A DNA stretch of 34,468 bases from positions 1 to 34,468 of the forward strand of contig JAFZXZ010000019.1 in the NCBI GenBank assembly GCA_017616555.1, given 5' to 3'. The notes beneath the pieces were generated by a model. The model was not told the DNA's origin. It made no database searches and saw only the letters and a list, made by a program, of their open reading frames with translations. This stretch comes from a bacterium (GTDB lineage: Bacteria; Auribacterota; UBA3054). Both the position numbers and the translations under genes were made by a program. Numbering within the stretch: the stretch's first letter is position 1; each line of letters starts with the position of its first letter. Below, in pieces: positions 14,841 through 22,796 of the stretch.

Positions 14841-17099
14841 TTATTCCCCAAGTTTCAGTTCGCTGTAGAAGCCCAGGTCGATCATGGCGCCGCCATTTTT
14901 GTTCTTGCATCCGACGGCTATGACGTTTTCGCCTTTCTTAAAGGCTTTCTTAACGTCTTCCTTCTTCAGGAGCACTCTGTCGTAGCCTCTGGAGTAGCCT
15001 TCCGTCTTGAAGATCTGGACGCCGTTGACGTAAACTTCGGGATCCTCGTCGTAGAAGATGTCCATCTCGAGGTTTTCATCGGGAACTTCCTTCAGGATGA
15101 AGACGCGCCTCAGATAGATCTCCTTGGTGTCCCAGTTGGTCTTCGGTTTGGCGCCGAGGTCGTTCTTGATTATCTCGTTGCCGAAGCCGCCTTCGCCAAG
15201 GCTCCACAGACTGTCGTCAAAAGCTGGATTGCTCCACTCGCCCTGCGGTTTCTCGAAGATGTATCTCCAGACGATCTTTTCTTCCGTGCCCTTGGGCACA
15301 AAGCACTTTCTCGTCATGGGCTTAACTGAAAGGGCGATCTTTTCGACCTTCTTGTGCAGTGCTCTCATCTTGTCGGTGGGATACTTCACGACTTTTCTGT
15401 CGTAAGTAACGAGGCCGTTGGCTTCCGTTTCCACGTCGGTGGTCTGGGTATAGACGCTGCCGGCGAAGCTCTCGTGGGCGCAGCGGGCCAGGTTGTTCAT
15501 GATCTCTTCATAGCGCTTGAGGCTGTCCTCGACGTTGGAGTCGGAACGATAGCCCCACTTGCTTTCGGGATTCCAGAGGTGTCCATCGATGAAGAGGCCC
15601 AATCCTCCGAATTCGCCGCAGATCGTCAGCCTGTCGTCGTTGGCAGGCGTAGGCAGAGGACTTGGATACTGGTGATGGTCTTTCATATCGCCGCAGTTGT
15701 GATCCGTCCAGCCGGAGGTCTCGCTGATGAGGCGGGTGGTGTCGATCTGCTTGAGCCAGCGCGTGGTCTCGGTGGATTTCTCTTTGTCGGGCTGGCCCCA
15801 GCCTTCGTTGTAGGCGATCCAGACGACGATCGAGGGGAAGTTCCTCAAGTCTTTGATCATCTCAACGAGTTCGGCGCGGTAGATGTGGTATTTCTCCTCC
15901 GGTTTCTGTCCGCCGGAGACCATGTCCTGCCAGATCGGGAAACCCGCCTTGTCGGAGAGGTAGTAATATCTTCTCGGCTCGATCTTGATGTGCTTGCGCA
16001 TGAAGTTGTAGCCGTGCTCCTTTAAGATGTCGATGTCATACTGCATGGCCTCGTCGGAAGGAGGAGTCAGCAGACCATCCGGCCACCAGCCCTGGTCCAA
16101 GGTGCCCTGCATGAAGATCTTCTTGTTGTTCAGATAAATTCTCTGAACGCCCAGCTCGTCCTTTTTGAACTCGATCTTGCGCATGCCGAAGTAACCCGCG
16201 ACTTCGTCTTTGCCGAAAGCGGTTTCCAGCGTCAGCTTAAGGTCGTATAGGTTGCCTTCATTGACGTCCCAGAGCTTCGGCTCGGGAATAGTGAAGGTCT
16301 GGCCCTTGGACCAGTCGGCCACTTCGCCTTCCGCGACTTTTTCGCCGCCGAAAGAAACTTCCGCCGTCACTTTGGCGCCCGCCAGATCGCCGGCGCATTC
16401 GACGGTCACTTTCACTTCGCCTTTGTCGATGTCGCTTTCAACATTGTAGCCCGTGATGTAGCCCTTGGGCGTCGTTTCCATCCAGACGCTGCCGTAGATG
16501 CCGGAAACTCTGGTGTAGAAGCAGCCGCCCGGATTCAGGCTCTGCTTGCCGGTAGGCTGCCCATAACTGTTAGAAGGGTCCCAGGCTGTAACTACAAGCG
16601 TGTTTTCCCCAGTCTGAACAAGGTCCGTCACTTCCACAGCAAAGGGAACGTTGCCGCCGACGTGCGGAGCAGCCGTCGCTTCTTTGCCGTTCACGAAGAC
16701 CTGGCAGCGCCAGTCCACCGCTTCAAAGTTCAGGAAATAGCGAAGTCCTTCTTTCACTTCCGGGACATTGAAAGTCCTCTTGTACCACAAAGTCTCATTA
16801 GGTTCCGTAAGGCGGCCGATGCCGCTCAAAGCGGATTCAGGAGCGAAGGGCACGAGAATGTCCTGCTGCCAGGCATCGTCTTTCGGCATCTCTTCATTGA
16901 TCTTCGTCACGGCGAATTTCCAAAGGCCGTTCAGGTTCTGCCAATCGGAACGCACCAGGTTCGGTCTCGGATAATTCTGCCAAGCCGAATCAGGCGTCAT
17001 GTTTTCGCCCCAGGTCGTCATGATGTGATCCTTGACGGGGGTGTAAGCGCAGGCGCTGATCGCGATCAGGGCCACTAAAAGGAACAAGCTTTTTTTCAT
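14841..17099 (-). CDS. Glycoside hydrolase family 2 lipoprotein with extra C-terminal domain
   Basis: The 752-residue protein starts with a lipoprotein signal (LLVALIAISAC), so it is probably anchored in the envelope. GH2 domains follow in order: sugar-binding jelly roll (about 40-215), immunoglobulin-like domain (215-310) and TIM barrel (310-600). The acid/base Glu is Glu432 in WIAYNEGWG and the nucleophile is Glu496 in CGEFGGLGL. The last ~130 residues (DDSLWSLGEGGFGNE and LEMDIFYDEDPEVYVNG) look like an added galactose-binding-like domain. The family cleaves beta-galactosides, beta-glucuronides or beta-mannosides; which one cannot be told here. The gene begins 21 bases after the stop of a second GH2 gene and has a good ribosome site (AAGGA). 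Confidence 0.92.
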   Translation of the reverse strand: MKKSLFLLVALIAISACAYTPVKDHIMTTWGENMTPDSAWQNYPRPNLVRSDWQNLNGLWKFAVTKINEEMPKDDAWQQDILVPFAPESALSGIGRLTEPNETLWYKRTFNVPEVKEGLRYFLNFEAVDWRCQVFVNGKEATAAPHVGGNVPFAVEVTDLVQTGENTLVVTAWDPSNSYGQPTGKQSLNPGGCFYTRVSGIYGSVWMETTPKGYITGYNVESDIDKGEVKVTVECAGDLAGAKVTAEVSFGGEKVAEGEVADWSKGQTFTIPEPKLWDVNEGNLYDLKLTLETAFGKDEVAGYFGMRKIEFKKDELGVQRIYLNNKKIFMQGTLDQGWWPDGLLTPPSDEAMQYDIDILKEHGYNFMRKHIKIEPRRYYYLSDKAGFPIWQDMVSGGQKPEEKYHIYRAELVEMIKDLRNFPSIVVWIAYNEGWGQPDKEKSTETTRWLKQIDTTRLISETSGWTDHNCGDMKDHHQYPSPLPTPANDDRLTICGEFGGLGLFIDGHLWNPESKWGYRSDSNVEDSLKRYEEIMNNLARCAHESFAGSVYTQTTDVETEANGLVTYDRKVVKYPTDKMRALHKKVEKIALSVKPMTRKCFVPKGTEEKIVWRYIFEKPQGEWSNPAFDDSLWSLGEGGFGNEIIKNDLGAKPKTNWDTKEIYLRRVFILKEVPDENLEMDIFYDEDPEVYVNGVQIFKTEGYSRGYDRVLLKKEDVKKAFKKGENVIAVGCKNKNGGAMIDLGFYSELKLGE

Positions 17100-17122
17100 A
17101 TCTATCCTTAAGGTTTAATTGT

Positions 17123-18901
17123 TTACTTGAAATCAGGCCTTTCCTGCGTGAAGATCTCATGCAGTTTCTCAACGGGGACCTTGTTGGTCCTGTCGTAGTT
17201 GTAAACGCCGTTCTGCTCCTGCTCGACGTCCGTCAGCTGCGTATAGCAGAAGCCCTGGACGTGAGGCGCCTCGACGAAGCATTTGACTGTATCCCTTAAT
17301 CTCGTCAAGAATTCTTCCTCAGTCTGCGGCATGCCGCCGTACCCCCAGGTGTTGCTGGCGAAAGCTTTTCTGTCCGGCGGAATGTAACCGATGCCGCCGA
17401 TCTCGTCCACGACGTAGGGTTGGCCATGCCACTTGGTCTCCTGCTGTTCCGGGAAGTTCTCGAAATAACGCCCGTTTTCATCCGGAACTAAAAGCTCAGG
17501 AAGTTTGTCCGGCTTGTGGTACATGTGCACCGTCCAGAGGTCCGTAGCGTAGTGCACGCCGCCGGAAGCGGTGTTGACAGGACGCGAGGGATCAAGCTGC
17601 GTGCAGAGCTTGTAACTTTCCACATGGCTGTTTTCGTGCTGCAATTTGTTCTCAATTCCCCAGGTCTCGTTCCAGGGCGTCCAGGCCACGATGGAGGGAT
17701 GGTTGCGGTCGCGCAAAATAACTTCCTTCCACTCGCGCTTGTGATTTTCGCAAGCCTTCGCAACGTTGGGGTCACAGCCCCAGCTCGGGAATTCGCCCCA
17801 GGTCAGGTAACCCAGCTTGTCCGCCCAGTAGTGGAATCTTTCCTCAAAGACTTTCTGATGCAGCCTGGCGCCGTTGAAACCCGCTGCCATGGACATCACG
17901 ATGTCCTGCTTTAAGGCCGCGTCGCTGGGCGCCGTCCAGATGCCGTCTGGATAGAAGCCCTGGTCCAGCACCATGCGCATGAAGATCGGCTCGTTGTTCA
18001 AATAGATCTTGCCGTTGGCGCAGTGATACTTTCTCATGCCGGTGTAAGACTTGACGGAATCAACCACAGCGCCGTCCAATACCGTTTCCAAAACGACGTC
18101 GTAAAGGAAAGGATCTTTGGGCGACCACAGACGCATCTCGTCAAAGGAAACTTCGTACTGCTTGCCTTCCTTAGCGTCCCACTCCCCTTCCGTCACCACG
18201 CTGCCGCCGTTCTTCACGACGCAACGGAACTTCAGCCCTTCCGGGACTTCGTAGAAAGAAGGCGTGAGGTAAAGTTTCTTTGCGTCGATATCCGGGCGCA
18301 TGTAGCAATCAGCTAATCCGGCCTTCCCTACCGCTTCGACCCAGACCGTCTGCCAGATGCCGGTCGTCCTCGTGTAAGAGCAGCCGTGGGACTGGTAAAC
18401 GAAGCACTGCTTGCCGTAAGGGTGCGTGCAGCCCACGTTGCCGAAATCGGAGCCTCTCAGATCTTCCCGCATGACGTCCTCGACGCGCAATACGAGATCC
18501 ATCTCCTCTCCGAATTTGGCTTTCTCGGTAATATCGTAGGCGAAAGAACAGGCGCCGCCAAGGTGCACTCCTACGGACTCGCCGTTCAAATAAGCCTCGG
18601 ATTCATAGTCCACGCCGCCGAAATGCAGAATTATCCTCTTCCCTTCCCAATCGCTTGGCAGAAGCAGTTTCCTGTGATACCACATACCCTCGATGAAATC
18701 GTAATACCCGACTCCGGACAAAGGGCTCTCCGGACAGAAAGGCACCGTTATTTCCTTATCGAAGCCCTTGCTCAAATAAAGTTCCCGCCCTTTGTCGGCG
18801 CCGGAACGCCCGAAATCGAAAGTGAAAGTCCATTGCCCGTTCAAATTGAGCCAAGCAGAACGCTCGAACTGCGGCCTGGGATGTTCAGGTCTCGGTATCA
18901 T
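17123..18901 (-). CDS. Glycoside hydrolase family 2, cytoplasmic
   Basis: The 592-residue enzyme has no signal peptide; it begins MIPRPEHPRPQFERSAWLNL and runs straight into the GH2 sugar-binding domain. The acid/base Glu is Glu412 in WTPWNETWG and the nucleophile is Glu500 in VVDEIGGIGY, so it should be active. Shared wording with the next gene (FCPESPLSGVG here, FAPESALSGIG there) shows that the two are related, though diverged in sequence and location. It lacks the extra C-terminal domain of its neighbour. It is the first gene of the operon; the ribosome site AAGGAA lies five bases before the ATG, and a TGGTAAAAT promoter lies about 55 bases upstream. Substrate unknown; beta-glycosidase activity is the family expectation. 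Confidence 0.92.
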   Translation of the reverse strand: MIPRPEHPRPQFERSAWLNLNGQWTFTFDFGRSGADKGRELYLSKGFDKEITVPFCPESPLSGVGYYDFIEGMWYHRKLLLPSDWEGKRIILHFGGVDYESEAYLNGESVGVHLGGACSFAYDITEKAKFGEEMDLVLRVEDVMREDLRGSDFGNVGCTHPYGKQCFVYQSHGCSYTRTTGIWQTVWVEAVGKAGLADCYMRPDIDAKKLYLTPSFYEVPEGLKFRCVVKNGGSVVTEGEWDAKEGKQYEVSFDEMRLWSPKDPFLYDVVLETVLDGAVVDSVKSYTGMRKYHCANGKIYLNNEPIFMRMVLDQGFYPDGIWTAPSDAALKQDIVMSMAAGFNGARLHQKVFEERFHYWADKLGYLTWGEFPSWGCDPNVAKACENHKREWKEVILRDRNHPSIVAWTPWNETWGIENKLQHENSHVESYKLCTQLDPSRPVNTASGGVHYATDLWTVHMYHKPDKLPELLVPDENGRYFENFPEQQETKWHGQPYVVDEIGGIGYIPPDRKAFASNTWGYGGMPQTEEEFLTRLRDTVKCFVEAPHVQGFCYTQLTDVEQEQNGVYNYDRTNKVPVEKLHEIFTQERPDFK

Positions 18902-18954
18902 AAAATTCCTTAAGCTGATTATTAAATGAAAATAAAATACTTCAACTTAATAGA

Positions 18955-18963
18955 ATTTTACCA
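18955..18963 (-). promoter_or_regulatory. Extended -10 promoter of the GH2 operon
   Basis: Minus-strand TGGTAAAAT, a TGn-extended -10 with no good -35 at normal spacing. The predicted leader is about 45 bases. A weaker alternative is TTGAAG (18940-18945) with TAATAA (18919-18924) at 15-base spacing. Confidence 0.4.
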
Positions 18964-18966
18964 AAA

Positions 18967-19015
18967 AAAGGGAGTCAAATCCAGCAAAGACGCCACTTGA
19001 CTTTAGACCCCCTTT
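18967..19015. repeat. Imperfect inverted repeat upstream of tRNA-Gln
   Basis: The left arm AAAGGGAGTCAAA (18967-18979) pairs with the right arm TTTAGACCCCCTTT (19002-19015); AGTCAA and TTGACT also form an inverted pair. The element lies between the GH2 promoter and tRNA-Gln. The right arm carries the TTGACT used as -35 by the tRNA promoter. It may be a small repeat of the REP type or a relic of a mobile sequence; this is an inference from its shape only. Confidence 0.4.
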
Positions 19016-19025
19016 ATAATAAAAT
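18997..19025 (+). promoter_or_regulatory. Promoter of tRNA-Gln
   Basis: TTGACT (18997-19002), 17 bases, TAAAAT (19020-19025). Transcription would start near 19032, about 16 bases before the mature tRNA. The spacing and -35 are close to the sigma-70 consensus. Confidence 0.6.
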
Positions 19026-19047
19026 TCTTCTCACCATTTTGACATCT

Positions 19048-19121
19048 AGGCGTGTGGTGTAATGGTAACACTTCGGATTCTGGTTCCGCCATTCTAGGTT
19101 CGAGTCCTGGCACGCCTGCCA
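19048..19121 (+). tRNA. tRNA-Gln (anticodon CTG)
   Basis: The 74-base cloverleaf includes an encoded CCA end. The acceptor stem AGGCGTG pairs perfectly with CACGCCT. The anticodon loop TTCTGGT holds CTG, which reads CAG (Gln). The sequence around the loop (CGGATTCTGGTTCCG) closely resembles bacterial tRNA-Gln. The T-arm has the usual GGTTCGAGTCC. It has its own promoter upstream and a hairpin terminator downstream. Confidence 0.95.
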
Positions 19122-19132
19122 ATAATAAATAA

Positions 19133-19165
19133 GGACCTGCTCGCAAAAGCAGGTCCTTTCTTTTT
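19133..19165 (+). terminator. Rho-independent terminator after tRNA-Gln (probably two-way)
   Basis: GGACCTGCT and AGCAGGTCC form a perfect 9-bp stem with a 6-base loop, followed by TTTCTTTTT. On the minus strand the same stem is followed by TTATTTATTATT, so it can also end manA transcripts, whose stop codon is at 19183-19185. Confidence 0.85.
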
Positions 19166-19182
19166 AGGCGTTTTCGCTGATC

Positions 19183-20223
19183 TTAGAACTGGCCCTGGGG
19201 GTGGGGGGTCATCGCTTGCTTGCGGTCCTCGTTCTTGTCGAATTTGCCGCCGAAGACTTCCAGCATGACACAGTGGGTAGCGGGGACAAGGCTGAAGTCG
19301 TAGAGGCAGGCCGGGATCAAAATTGTGTCGCCGGGATGGAACTCGATGTCCTCGAAGAGGCTGTCCGGGGAGATGATGGTGCCGTGTCCTTCCACGTTGC
19401 ACAAAAGCCTGAACTGGTTGTAAGTGTAGTCGTGGATGGGCTCCCTGAAGGAGTACTTGTAGAGAGAGAAGCAGTCGTTCAGGCAGATCTTCGAACAGAG
19501 GCTGTTTAATTTCACTTCCTTGACGAAATCGTTTTGATCCTGGAACTTCAGAACGTCCAGGACTTTTTCTATCTGTAGGGGGCGCTTTTCGCCTTTGGCG
19601 GGAGTTCTATTGTAGTCGTAGGCGCGGTAAGTGATGTCGGAATTCTGCGCGACTTCGGCTACAATCAAGCCCCTGCCGATGCCGTGAATGGTGCCGGGAG
19701 GAACGATGATGGACTGGCCTTTCTCAACGGGGTAGGAATGGATGACTTCCTCGGCGCGGCCTTCCCTGATGGCTTTCTTGGCCTTTTCGGCGGTGACGCC
19801 GGGCTTGAAGCTTCTTGAGATCCTGGCGTTCGGCTTGGCGTCCACGATGTACCAGGCTTCGAATTTGCCGTTGGCGTTCTCGTACTTCATCGCGTAGCGA
19901 TCGTCGGGGTGAACCTGGATGGAGAGGGCTTCCTCAGCGTTGATGTACTTGAAGACGACCGGGAAGCCGGTGTACTGGTACTGGCTGGCCTGGCGGCCGT
20001 AGATCTCCTGGGGATAATCCTTGCAGAGCTCAGTGAGGGTCATGCCGGCCATAGGGCCTTCCGCGACCGAACTGGTCATGCCGGGCATGTCTATTATCTC
20101 GGCGGATTCGCCGACCGGAGAGACGGCGGGCGTCGGACGGTTGAAGAAACGCGTGAGGCAGCGGCCGCCCCAGGTCTTGGCCCTGTAAACGGGCGAGAAC
20201 TTCATAGGATAGAAAACTGGCAT
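19183..20223 (-). CDS. manA: Mannose-6-phosphate isomerase, class I
   Basis: This zinc enzyme interconverts fructose-6-phosphate and mannose-6-phosphate, feeding mannose use or GDP-mannose synthesis. The 346-residue length is normal for the Bacillus-type class I enzyme. Zinc ligands are visible: Gln103 and His105 in SIQVHPDD, Glu122 in NGKFEAWY and His180 in PPGTIHGIG; ITYRAYDYNR supplies the conserved active-site Arg. The ATG at 20223 is chosen because AGAGGAG lies ten bases upstream; a second ATG six codons later has no ribosome site. The gene stands alone between two tRNA genes on the other strand, and only 45 bases separate its start from tRNA-Ala. Cytoplasmic. Confidence 0.95.
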   Translation of the reverse strand: MPVFYPMKFSPVYRAKTWGGRCLTRFFNRPTPAVSPVGESAEIIDMPGMTSSVAEGPMAGMTLTELCKDYPQEIYGRQASQYQYTGFPVVFKYINAEEALSIQVHPDDRYAMKYENANGKFEAWYIVDAKPNARISRSFKPGVTAEKAKKAIREGRAEEVIHSYPVEKGQSIIVPPGTIHGIGRGLIVAEVAQNSDITYRAYDYNRTPAKGEKRPLQIEKVLDVLKFQDQNDFVKEVKLNSLCSKICLNDCFSLYKYSFREPIHDYTYNQFRLLCNVEGHGTIISPDSLFEDIEFHPGDTILIPACLYDFSLVPATHCVMLEVFGGKFDKNEDRKQAMTPHPQGQF

Positions 20224-20252
20224 TTGACTTTTACTCCTCTTTGTAGTATTAT
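20224..20252 (+). promoter_or_regulatory. Promoter of tRNA-Ala
   Basis: TTGACT (20224-20229), 17 bases, TATTAT (20247-20252), with a start expected near 20259, about ten bases before the tRNA. The -35 abuts the manA start codon on the opposite strand, so both leaders share the same 45 bases. Confidence 0.65.
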
Positions 20253-20268
20253 TGTCGTCGTTTTCCGT

Positions 20269-20344
<76 letters not shown>

Positions 20345-20348
20345 AATT

Positions 20349-20377
20349 CCATCCCGAGGGGATGGTTTTTTTATTTT
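20349..20377 (+). terminator. Rho-independent terminator after tRNA-Ala
   Basis: CCATCCC and GGGATGG form a 7-bp stem with a 3-base loop, followed by TTTTTTTATTTT. It begins five bases after the tRNA. On the minus strand no T-tract follows the stem, so it does not look like a thyX terminator. Confidence 0.85.
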
Positions 20378-20388
20378 CCGGCTTTGTT

Positions 20389-21084
20389 TCACCAGTGCAT
20401 TATCTCCGCCACGTGCGGTAGTTTCGGTTTTATAAGCTGTTTTATGGCCCTGGCGTACTGGACCATCTCCCACTGCGCGCCGGCGTGGTCCCTTATTTCC
20501 AGGAAATGCGCCAGGTTGTGCAGATCGACGGTAGCCCAGAAGGTCGTCATGACGTTCTGCGTCAAAACTCCCCTGGCCTGCTCGCGACAGACGCCCTTTT
20601 TAAGCAGAGCCTCGTATTCTCTGAAGCTCTGCTCATTGGCGGCTCTGATCATTTCCCTCGCTTCATTTTGAGCTTCAGGAGACATGGTGTCAAGGGAAGC
20701 CTGGCGGTTGTTCTCGCTCTGCGACCTGACCATGGGCGGCACGTAGAACTCGATGTCGGTCTCGGTGTAGCGGCGGCTGATCTCGTTGTAGGACCAGGTG
20801 CGGTGGCGGTGCCACTGGCTTCTGACGAAGAGCGGGCAGTGGACGATGAAGGAGAAGACCACGTGCTCAAGAGGGCTCGTGTGACGGTTCTCCAAGAGGT
20901 ACTTCATCAGGATGATGTCGCGCTCCGTGATCTCGGAGACGAATTTCCCGAAAGAGACTCTGGCGGCGTTGACGATCGTCGTCTCGCTTCCCATCATATT
21001 GACAAGGCCGACCCAGCCCTGTCCGTCAAGGACCATGACGTGATCCTTGGGCGGCGCGTTCACGTTCAATACTGTTTCTGACAT
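20389..21084 (-). CDS. thyX: Flavin-dependent thymidylate synthase ThyX
   Basis: ThyX makes dTMP from dUMP using methylenetetrahydrofolate and FAD/NADPH, replacing ThyA. The signature RHRxxSxNxxSxRY is perfect: RHRTWSYNEISRRY at residues 93-106. TSPLEHVVFSFIV is the other conserved block. I start at the ATG at 21084 (MSETVLNVNAPPK), which has GGAG eight bases upstream; an in-frame extension to 21159 adds 25 residues without similarity to the family and would consume the intergenic region. The final length is 231 residues, normal for ThyX. It is divergent from the HIT-led operon at 21189. A TTGACA with poorly placed -10 candidates lies upstream, so its promoter is unclear. Confidence 0.96.
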   Translation of the reverse strand: MSETVLNVNAPPKDHVMVLDGQGWVGLVNMMGSETTIVNAARVSFGKFVSEITERDIILMKYLLENRHTSPLEHVVFSFIVHCPLFVRSQWHRHRTWSYNEISRRYTETDIEFYVPPMVRSQSENNRQASLDTMSPEAQNEAREMIRAANEQSFREYEALLKKGVCREQARGVLTQNVMTTFWATVDLHNLAHFLEIRDHAGAQWEMVQYARAIKQLIKPKLPHVAEIMHW

Positions 21085-21167
21085 ATCACACACTCCAAAA
21101 TTTAATAGGCCAAAACCTATCACTTCCATCTTACCATCCCTGTCAACATCTAACGCCAAACGAATTA

Positions 21168-21176
21168 TGGTAAAAT
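21168..21176 (+). promoter_or_regulatory. Extended -10 promoter of the HIT-led operon
   Basis: TGGTAAAAT lies only 12 bases before the ATG at 21189. Transcription would start near 21183, leaving a leader of about six bases with no ribosome site. Confidence 0.45.
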
Positions 21177-21188
21177 ATAGAATTAATT

Positions 21189-21740
21189 ATGGATATTGAG
21201 AAAGAACTTAATTCGGAGCTCGAAAAATCGCTCAGAAAGGTGGGCGAAGTCTGGGCTCCCTGGCGAAGCGCCTATATCTCCGGGCCCAAGAAGGACGGGG
21301 AATGCGTTTTCTGCGCCAAAGTTAAAGCTCCCCCCTCCTCCGACCGCGACAACTTGCTCCTGGAGAGGGGAAAAAGGTGCTTCGTTACGATGAACACCTA
21401 CCCCTATACGCCGGGGCACGTCCTTATACTCCCCTATACGCACGTGGAGACTATCGACGAATTAGACGACGAGACTTACGAGGAGTTCTTCGCGCTTTTG
21501 AGGAAGTGGCAGGGCGTCGTCAAAAAGAGCGTGGGTGCGGGCGGCCTCAACATCGGCATCAATATGGGCAAGATCGCCGGGGCCGGCATAGCCGAGCATC
21601 TGCACATGCACATCGTCCCCCGCTACTTCGGCGACACTAATTTCATCACCACCTGCGCCGACACAAGGGTGGTCTCCAAATCTTTATTCGACATCTACGA
21701 TCTTTATCTTTCAAACATAACCAAAAGAGAAGAAAAATGA
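21189..21740 (+). CDS. HIT family protein (Ap4A phosphorylase/FHIT-like)
   Basis: This 183-residue histidine triad protein is of the longer type that includes bacterial diadenosine polyphosphate phosphorylases/hydrolases. It shows the typical opening WAPWRSAYI (about 22-30), a CVFC pair (Cys39, Cys42), TPGHVLILPYTHV, and the triad HLHMH (His137, His139, His141) followed by IVPRYFGDTNFI. It is cytoplasmic and differs clearly from the short HINT-like protein at 14441-14839. The upstream sequence is AT-rich with no ribosome site, and a promoter sits very close, so translation may be leaderless. Its stop overlaps the start of the M42 gene (ATGA). It opens a seven-gene plus-strand run. The exact substrate is uncertain. 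Confidence 0.92.
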   Translation: MDIEKELNSELEKSLRKVGEVWAPWRSAYISGPKKDGECVFCAKVKAPPSSDRDNLLLERGKRCFVTMNTYPYTPGHVLILPYTHVETIDELDDETYEEFFALLRKWQGVVKKSVGAGGLNIGINMGKIAGAGIAEHLHMHIVPRYFGDTNFITTCADTRVVSKSLFDIYDLYLSNITKREEK

Positions 21741-22792
21741 AAAAATCAAGCATGACCTATCTGGAAAAAATGTTGAACGCTCCCAGCCCCACGGGCTATG
21801 AAGACGGCGCCAGGAACATTTGGCGCGCCGAAATGAAAAGCGTGGCCGACAAAGTTTACGGCGACACGCACGGCAACAGCTTCGCCGTTTTGAACGAGAA
21901 AGGCAAAAGGAAAGTCATGCTGGCCGGCCATATCGACGAGATCGGCTTCCAGGTGCAATCTATCTGCGACGGTGTCATCAAGTTCCAGCCTCTGGGCGGC
22001 TTCGATACGAACATAATCCCCGGCCGCCGCGTCATCATCCACACCGCCAAAGGGCCCCTGCCCGGCGTCATCGGCAAAAAGGCCATCCACCTCATGTCCG
22101 CGGACGAAAGAAAGAAGACCACCGAATTCCGCGACATGTGGATCGACACCGGCATCTACGATGAGGAAGAGCTGAAAGCCGCCGTCGAGATCGGCGACCC
22201 CATAACCTACGGTTACACGCTTGAAAAACTGGCCCATGACGTTTACGTCGGCCGCGGCGTGGACGACAGGATCGGCGCCTTCATCGTCGGCGAAGTTTTG
22301 AGAAATCTGAAAGGCAAAGACCTCGGCGACCTCGCGGTCTATGCGGTCGCGACCGTCCAGGAAGAGATTGGTTTAAGAGGCGCCGTGACGGCCGCCGGCA
22401 GCATCAAGCCTGAGTTCGGCTTCGCGGTGGACGTCTGCCACTGCCTGATGCCGGGTGTGGGCAAAGACGTTGTGGGCGACGTTACGATGGGCAAAGGCGC
22501 CGTCGTTACGAGAGGCCCGAACATCAACCCGAAGCTTTTCGACCTCGTCGTGAAGACCGCTGGTAAAAAGAAGATCGCTTTCCAGCGCGACGCGGCCTGC
22601 CGCGGCACCGGCACCGACGCCAACGCCATGCAGCTCTCAAGCGGCGGCGTAGCCTGCCAGCTGATCTCCATCCCCAACCGCTATATGCACACGCCTGTGG
22701 AACTCTTCGACATGAAGGACGTGGAATCCGCCATCGCCCTGATGACCGAAACTATCCTGGCCGTCGATAAGAAAACCTCTTTTGTGATCTAA
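21737..22792 (+). CDS. M42 family metallo-aminopeptidase
   Basis: The 351-residue protein is a dinuclear-metal aminopeptidase of the M42 (glutamyl aminopeptidase/FrvX) family, cytoplasmic enzymes that often form dodecameric shells and trim peptides. Expected metal and catalytic residues are visible: His65 in AGHIDEIGF, Asp176/177 in GRGVDDRIGAF, Glu209/210 in VQEEIGLRG, Asp232 in FAVDVCH, and His318 in RYMHTPVE. The length is standard. Translation is coupled to the HIT gene by ATGA overlap, and the DegT gene starts four bases after its stop. The link to the following sugar genes is probably only positional. Confidence 0.94.
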   Translation: MKKSSMTYLEKMLNAPSPTGYEDGARNIWRAEMKSVADKVYGDTHGNSFAVLNEKGKRKVMLAGHIDEIGFQVQSICDGVIKFQPLGGFDTNIIPGRRVIIHTAKGPLPGVIGKKAIHLMSADERKKTTEFRDMWIDTGIYDEEELKAAVEIGDPITYGYTLEKLAHDVYVGRGVDDRIGAFIVGEVLRNLKGKDLGDLAVYAVATVQEEIGLRGAVTAAGSIKPEFGFAVDVCHCLMPGVGKDVVGDVTMGKGAVVTRGPNINPKLFDLVVKTAGKKKIAFQRDAACRGTGTDANAMQLSSGGVACQLISIPNRYMHTPVELFDMKDVESAIALMTETILAVDKKTSFVI

Positions 22793-22796
22793 AATA

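Noticed and set aside
18997..19020. TTGACT with TATAAT as the tRNA-Gln promoter
   Set aside because: The spacing is only 12 bases; TAAAAT at 19020-19025 gives the proper 17-base spacing.
20485..21081. Open frame of 198 codons on the plus strand opposite thyX
   Set aside because: No recognisable domain; the opposite strand encodes the perfect ThyX signature.
21085..21159. Upstream extension of thyX by 25 residues
   Set aside because: No ribosome site at the distal start and no family similarity; the ATG at 21084 has GGAG at proper distance.
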